9,321 nucleotides of DNA from Pirellulales bacterium (lineage in GTDB: Bacteria; Planctomycetota; Planctomycetia; Pirellulales; JAICIG01): positions 1-9,321 of the forward strand of contig JAICIG010000317.1 of NCBI GenBank assembly GCA_025924495.1, in the 5' to 3' direction. This document shows, piece by piece, positions 7,588-9,321 of the stretch. A model generated the notes under the pieces. That model did not search any database and had not been told where the DNA came from. It worked only from the letters and a program-made list of their open reading frames with translations. Position 1 is the stretch's first letter; every line of letters begins with the position of its first letter. The translations under genes were made by a program, and so were the position numbers.

Positions 7588-9321
7588 TCAATGGTCGCGG
7601 GCGTCGTTGAATTTCGTGTTCCGCGGCGACGAACCCATCTCGTCGCTCGGCGCGACGGCGCCGTCCGCGCTCTCGTCGCCATAGGACGCTGAAACGAGCC
7701 GATCGATGCGATCCAGCGCCGTATGACGCTCCCTCGAGAGCTGTTGCACTTGAATCTGAATCGCCCGCCATTCTTCGCCGTTTCGATCGTCGAAGCGCTC
7801 GGCCGGCCTTTTCGGTGCGCCATCCGCACTTTCGTCCAGCAGCAGCGGCAACACGGCCTCTAGGCGCCATTTGCCGGCCTTGTCGGGACGCACAATCGAC
7901 GCCGCGCGAGCGGCAAGCCGGTTCAGCGCCGCCGTGGCGATTTGAGCAGCGGCCGTTTCAGAAGCTAGTCGCTCCAGCAACTCGGGCCAGTCTTCGGGCA
8001 AGGGGATCTTATCGAGAAAATACTGGTCGAAATGCATTGTGCGAATCGCCTTGTTGTAGATCGCGGCATGCACGACCCAGTTGATCAGTTCTGAATGGAG
8101 CAAGGCGAGCAAGCCGGGAAGGTTCGCACGGGGATCGGCGGCAACGAGGTTGTTGACGGTATCGAGCGTGACCGTCTGGCAGCCATCGTACGCGCCGATC
8201 AGCACAATGCGCGGCTGCGGTCGGGTCACGTGGGCGATGATGTTCTGAAATACCAATTTCTCACAAGCGAAAGGCATCGTGGAGAATGGCGCATCGCGGC
8301 GCAGGCGTCCGCTCCAACTGCGAATGGCCCAGCGCTGCAAGTCACGGCCGCCGATCACCGGCCGAGCGTCCGGCGCGCCGTCCAGCCATCGCTGCGCCGC
8401 CACGCCGCGAAATGTGCGACATACATCCCCGATCGTCTCTTGCGAAAAATTCAACCTCGCAAGCCGCCGCAGTTCGCGCGATGACAAGGCGCAAGGCAAC
8501 GTCCCGAAGCGATCAGCCAACGCCCACGACATGTGGGCGCCGGGCACAATGCATCCTGCTTCGCTCCATGCCGATCGGTATCCTGCCGTCTCGCCAGCGC
8601 TCGCGCGGAACACGATGATCGCCTGCTCCAGACGCACCTCCGGCCAGGCGCGGCTGACATCGACCAGGCGCTCCAGCCGATGGCGCAGAAAACGGCGTAC
8701 GTTGCGCCATGCATAGCTGTACGTGAGGGGCTTCGGCACGATCAAGCCGACCCGGCCTCGCTTGCCGGCCCACTGCCCCGCACGCTCAATGAACCCGGCC
8801 GCCGTATCGGAATTGGATCGCATCAGCGGCAGCGCCCGCGCCAGCGCACGACGCACGGAAGGTTCTAATTTCGCGCCGTAAGGCGGGTTGCCAATCACGG
8901 CATCGAACTGCCCCGGCCGCGGAAAATGCTGGAACTCGGCGGTTAGCAATGCGTCGCCGCAGCGCAGGCGGCAATTGGCTGAAGTTTGCGCTTCGTCGTT
9001 CGATCGGCTTGTCAGCCATAAGCCCGCTCGAGCAAGCTGTACGGCGCGAGGATCGAGATCGATGCCAAATAGACTGCGCTCGATCACAAGGCGTATAAGG
9101 TTCCTCCGGAATTTCTCCGTCGACATGGCTGTGTAATCGGTTTCTGCTTGGCCGGGCTGCGAGACGGAACTGATCGCAGGGTGACCCAGAAAAGCCGCGA
9201 TTCTCCCCGCGATATATTCAGCCGCGGCAATGAGGAAATGCCCGGTTCCCATCGCCGGGTCGAGCACGCGAAACTCAAAGAGTCGTTCGAACAGCCGCTC
9301 ATCGAGGGCCGTCCCTGGCGC
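7588..9321 (-). CDS. N6-adenine DNA methyltransferase, type IIG/Eco57I-like (5' partial)
   Basis: It transfers methyl from S-adenosylmethionine to adenine N6 at a specific DNA sequence. The frame is open to the right edge, so the N-terminus is missing; a GTG at 9267 lies within motif I and is not the start. Counting from the edge, 577 residues are present. SAM-binding motif I is LDPAMGTGHF (20-29), motif II region FGIDLDP (about 85-91), motif III CGDAL (121-125), and the catalytic motif IV is GNPPYG with NPPY at 145-148. PKPLTYS near 197 fits later motifs. A target-recognition region starts near 296 (TIGDVCRTFRGV) and ends with HFDQYFLDKIPLPE (about 430-442), typical of TaqI-like/type IIG specificity domains. 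A charged, low-complexity C-terminal tail follows. A nuclease domain, if any, would be in the missing N-terminal part. Alternatives are a solitary methyltransferase or a BREX PglX-like protein. Confidence 0.9.
   Translation of the reverse strand, partial: APGTALDERLFERLFEFRVLDPAMGTGHFLIAAAEYIAGRIAAFLGHPAISSVSQPGQAETDYTAMSTEKFRRNLIRLVIERSLFGIDLDPRAVQLARAGLWLTSRSNDEAQTSANCRLRCGDALLTAEFQHFPRPGQFDAVIGNPPYGAKLEPSVRRALARALPLMRSNSDTAAGFIERAGQWAGKRGRVGLIVPKPLTYSYAWRNVRRFLRHRLERLVDVSRAWPEVRLEQAIIVFRASAGETAGYRSAWSEAGCIVPGAHMSWALADRFGTLPCALSSRELRRLARLNFSQETIGDVCRTFRGVAAQRWLDGAPDARPVIGGRDLQRWAIRSWSGRLRRDAPFSTMPFACEKLVFQNIIAHVTRPQPRIVLIGAYDGCQTVTLDTVNNLVAADPRANLPGLLALLHSELINWVVHAAIYNKAIRTMHFDQYFLDKIPLPEDWPELLERLASETAAAQIATAALNRLAARAASIVRPDKAGKWRLEAVLPLLLDESADGAPKRPAERFDDRNGEEWRAIQIQVQQLSRERHTALDRIDRLVSASYGDESADGAVAPSDEMGSSPRNTKFNDARDH

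Noticed and set aside
7815..8868. Plus-strand ORFs opposite the methyltransferase
   Set aside because: They are rich in Arg, Ala and Pro with no motifs and lie antisense to conserved methyltransferase motifs.

Overview
The window is GC-rich and gene-dense. It most likely comes from a planctomycete, perhaps Pirellulales-like. The reasons are the very large hybrid histidine kinases with repeated HAMP modules, the csrA paralogs, a small conserved-looking protein of unknown function, and weak use of Shine-Dalgarno sites. This is inference from gene content; no rRNA or other taxonomic marker is present.

Positions 1-5965 (+ strand) carry two hybrid sensor kinases in tandem. The first is cut by the left window edge. 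It has a chain of 92-residue HAMP units, a GAF domain, a coiled coil, a histidine kinase core and three receiver domains, the middle one lacking its phospho-aspartate. This is the layout of fungal group III (Nik1/Os-1) kinases. The second is receiver-GAF-kinase-receiver. Neither shows a DNA-binding output or an HPt domain, so their signals must pass to proteins outside the window. The 206-base gap between them holds GC hairpins and a short tandem repeat.

Positions 5966-7587 hold three small genes. An 89-residue protein of unknown function lies on the minus strand and converges on the second kinase. Its leader looks like a transcription attenuator: a hairpin plus U-run lies just before a strong Shine-Dalgarno site, and a far-upstream segment is complementary to the hairpin's 3' arm. 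Divergent from it are two CsrA-family RNA-binding proteins. The first has a typical CsrA core and a ~95-residue C-terminal extension. The second is a minimal 60-residue divergent CsrA with its own candidate promoter, a structured leader and a GGA motif inside its ribosome binding site.

Positions 7588-9321 (minus strand) carry the C-terminal part of a large N6-adenine DNA methyltransferase of the type IIG/Eco57I-like class. Its N-terminus lies beyond the right edge. This may be the border of a restriction or defence region.

Taken together, the window combines signal input (two kinases) with post-transcriptional control (two CsrA proteins). In other bacteria hybrid kinases such as BarA control CsrA activity, but a functional link here is only suggested by position. 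The best candidates for something new are the attenuator-like leader at 6261-6338, the extended CsrA and its minimal partner, and the Nik1-like poly-HAMP kinase with its inactive middle receiver.
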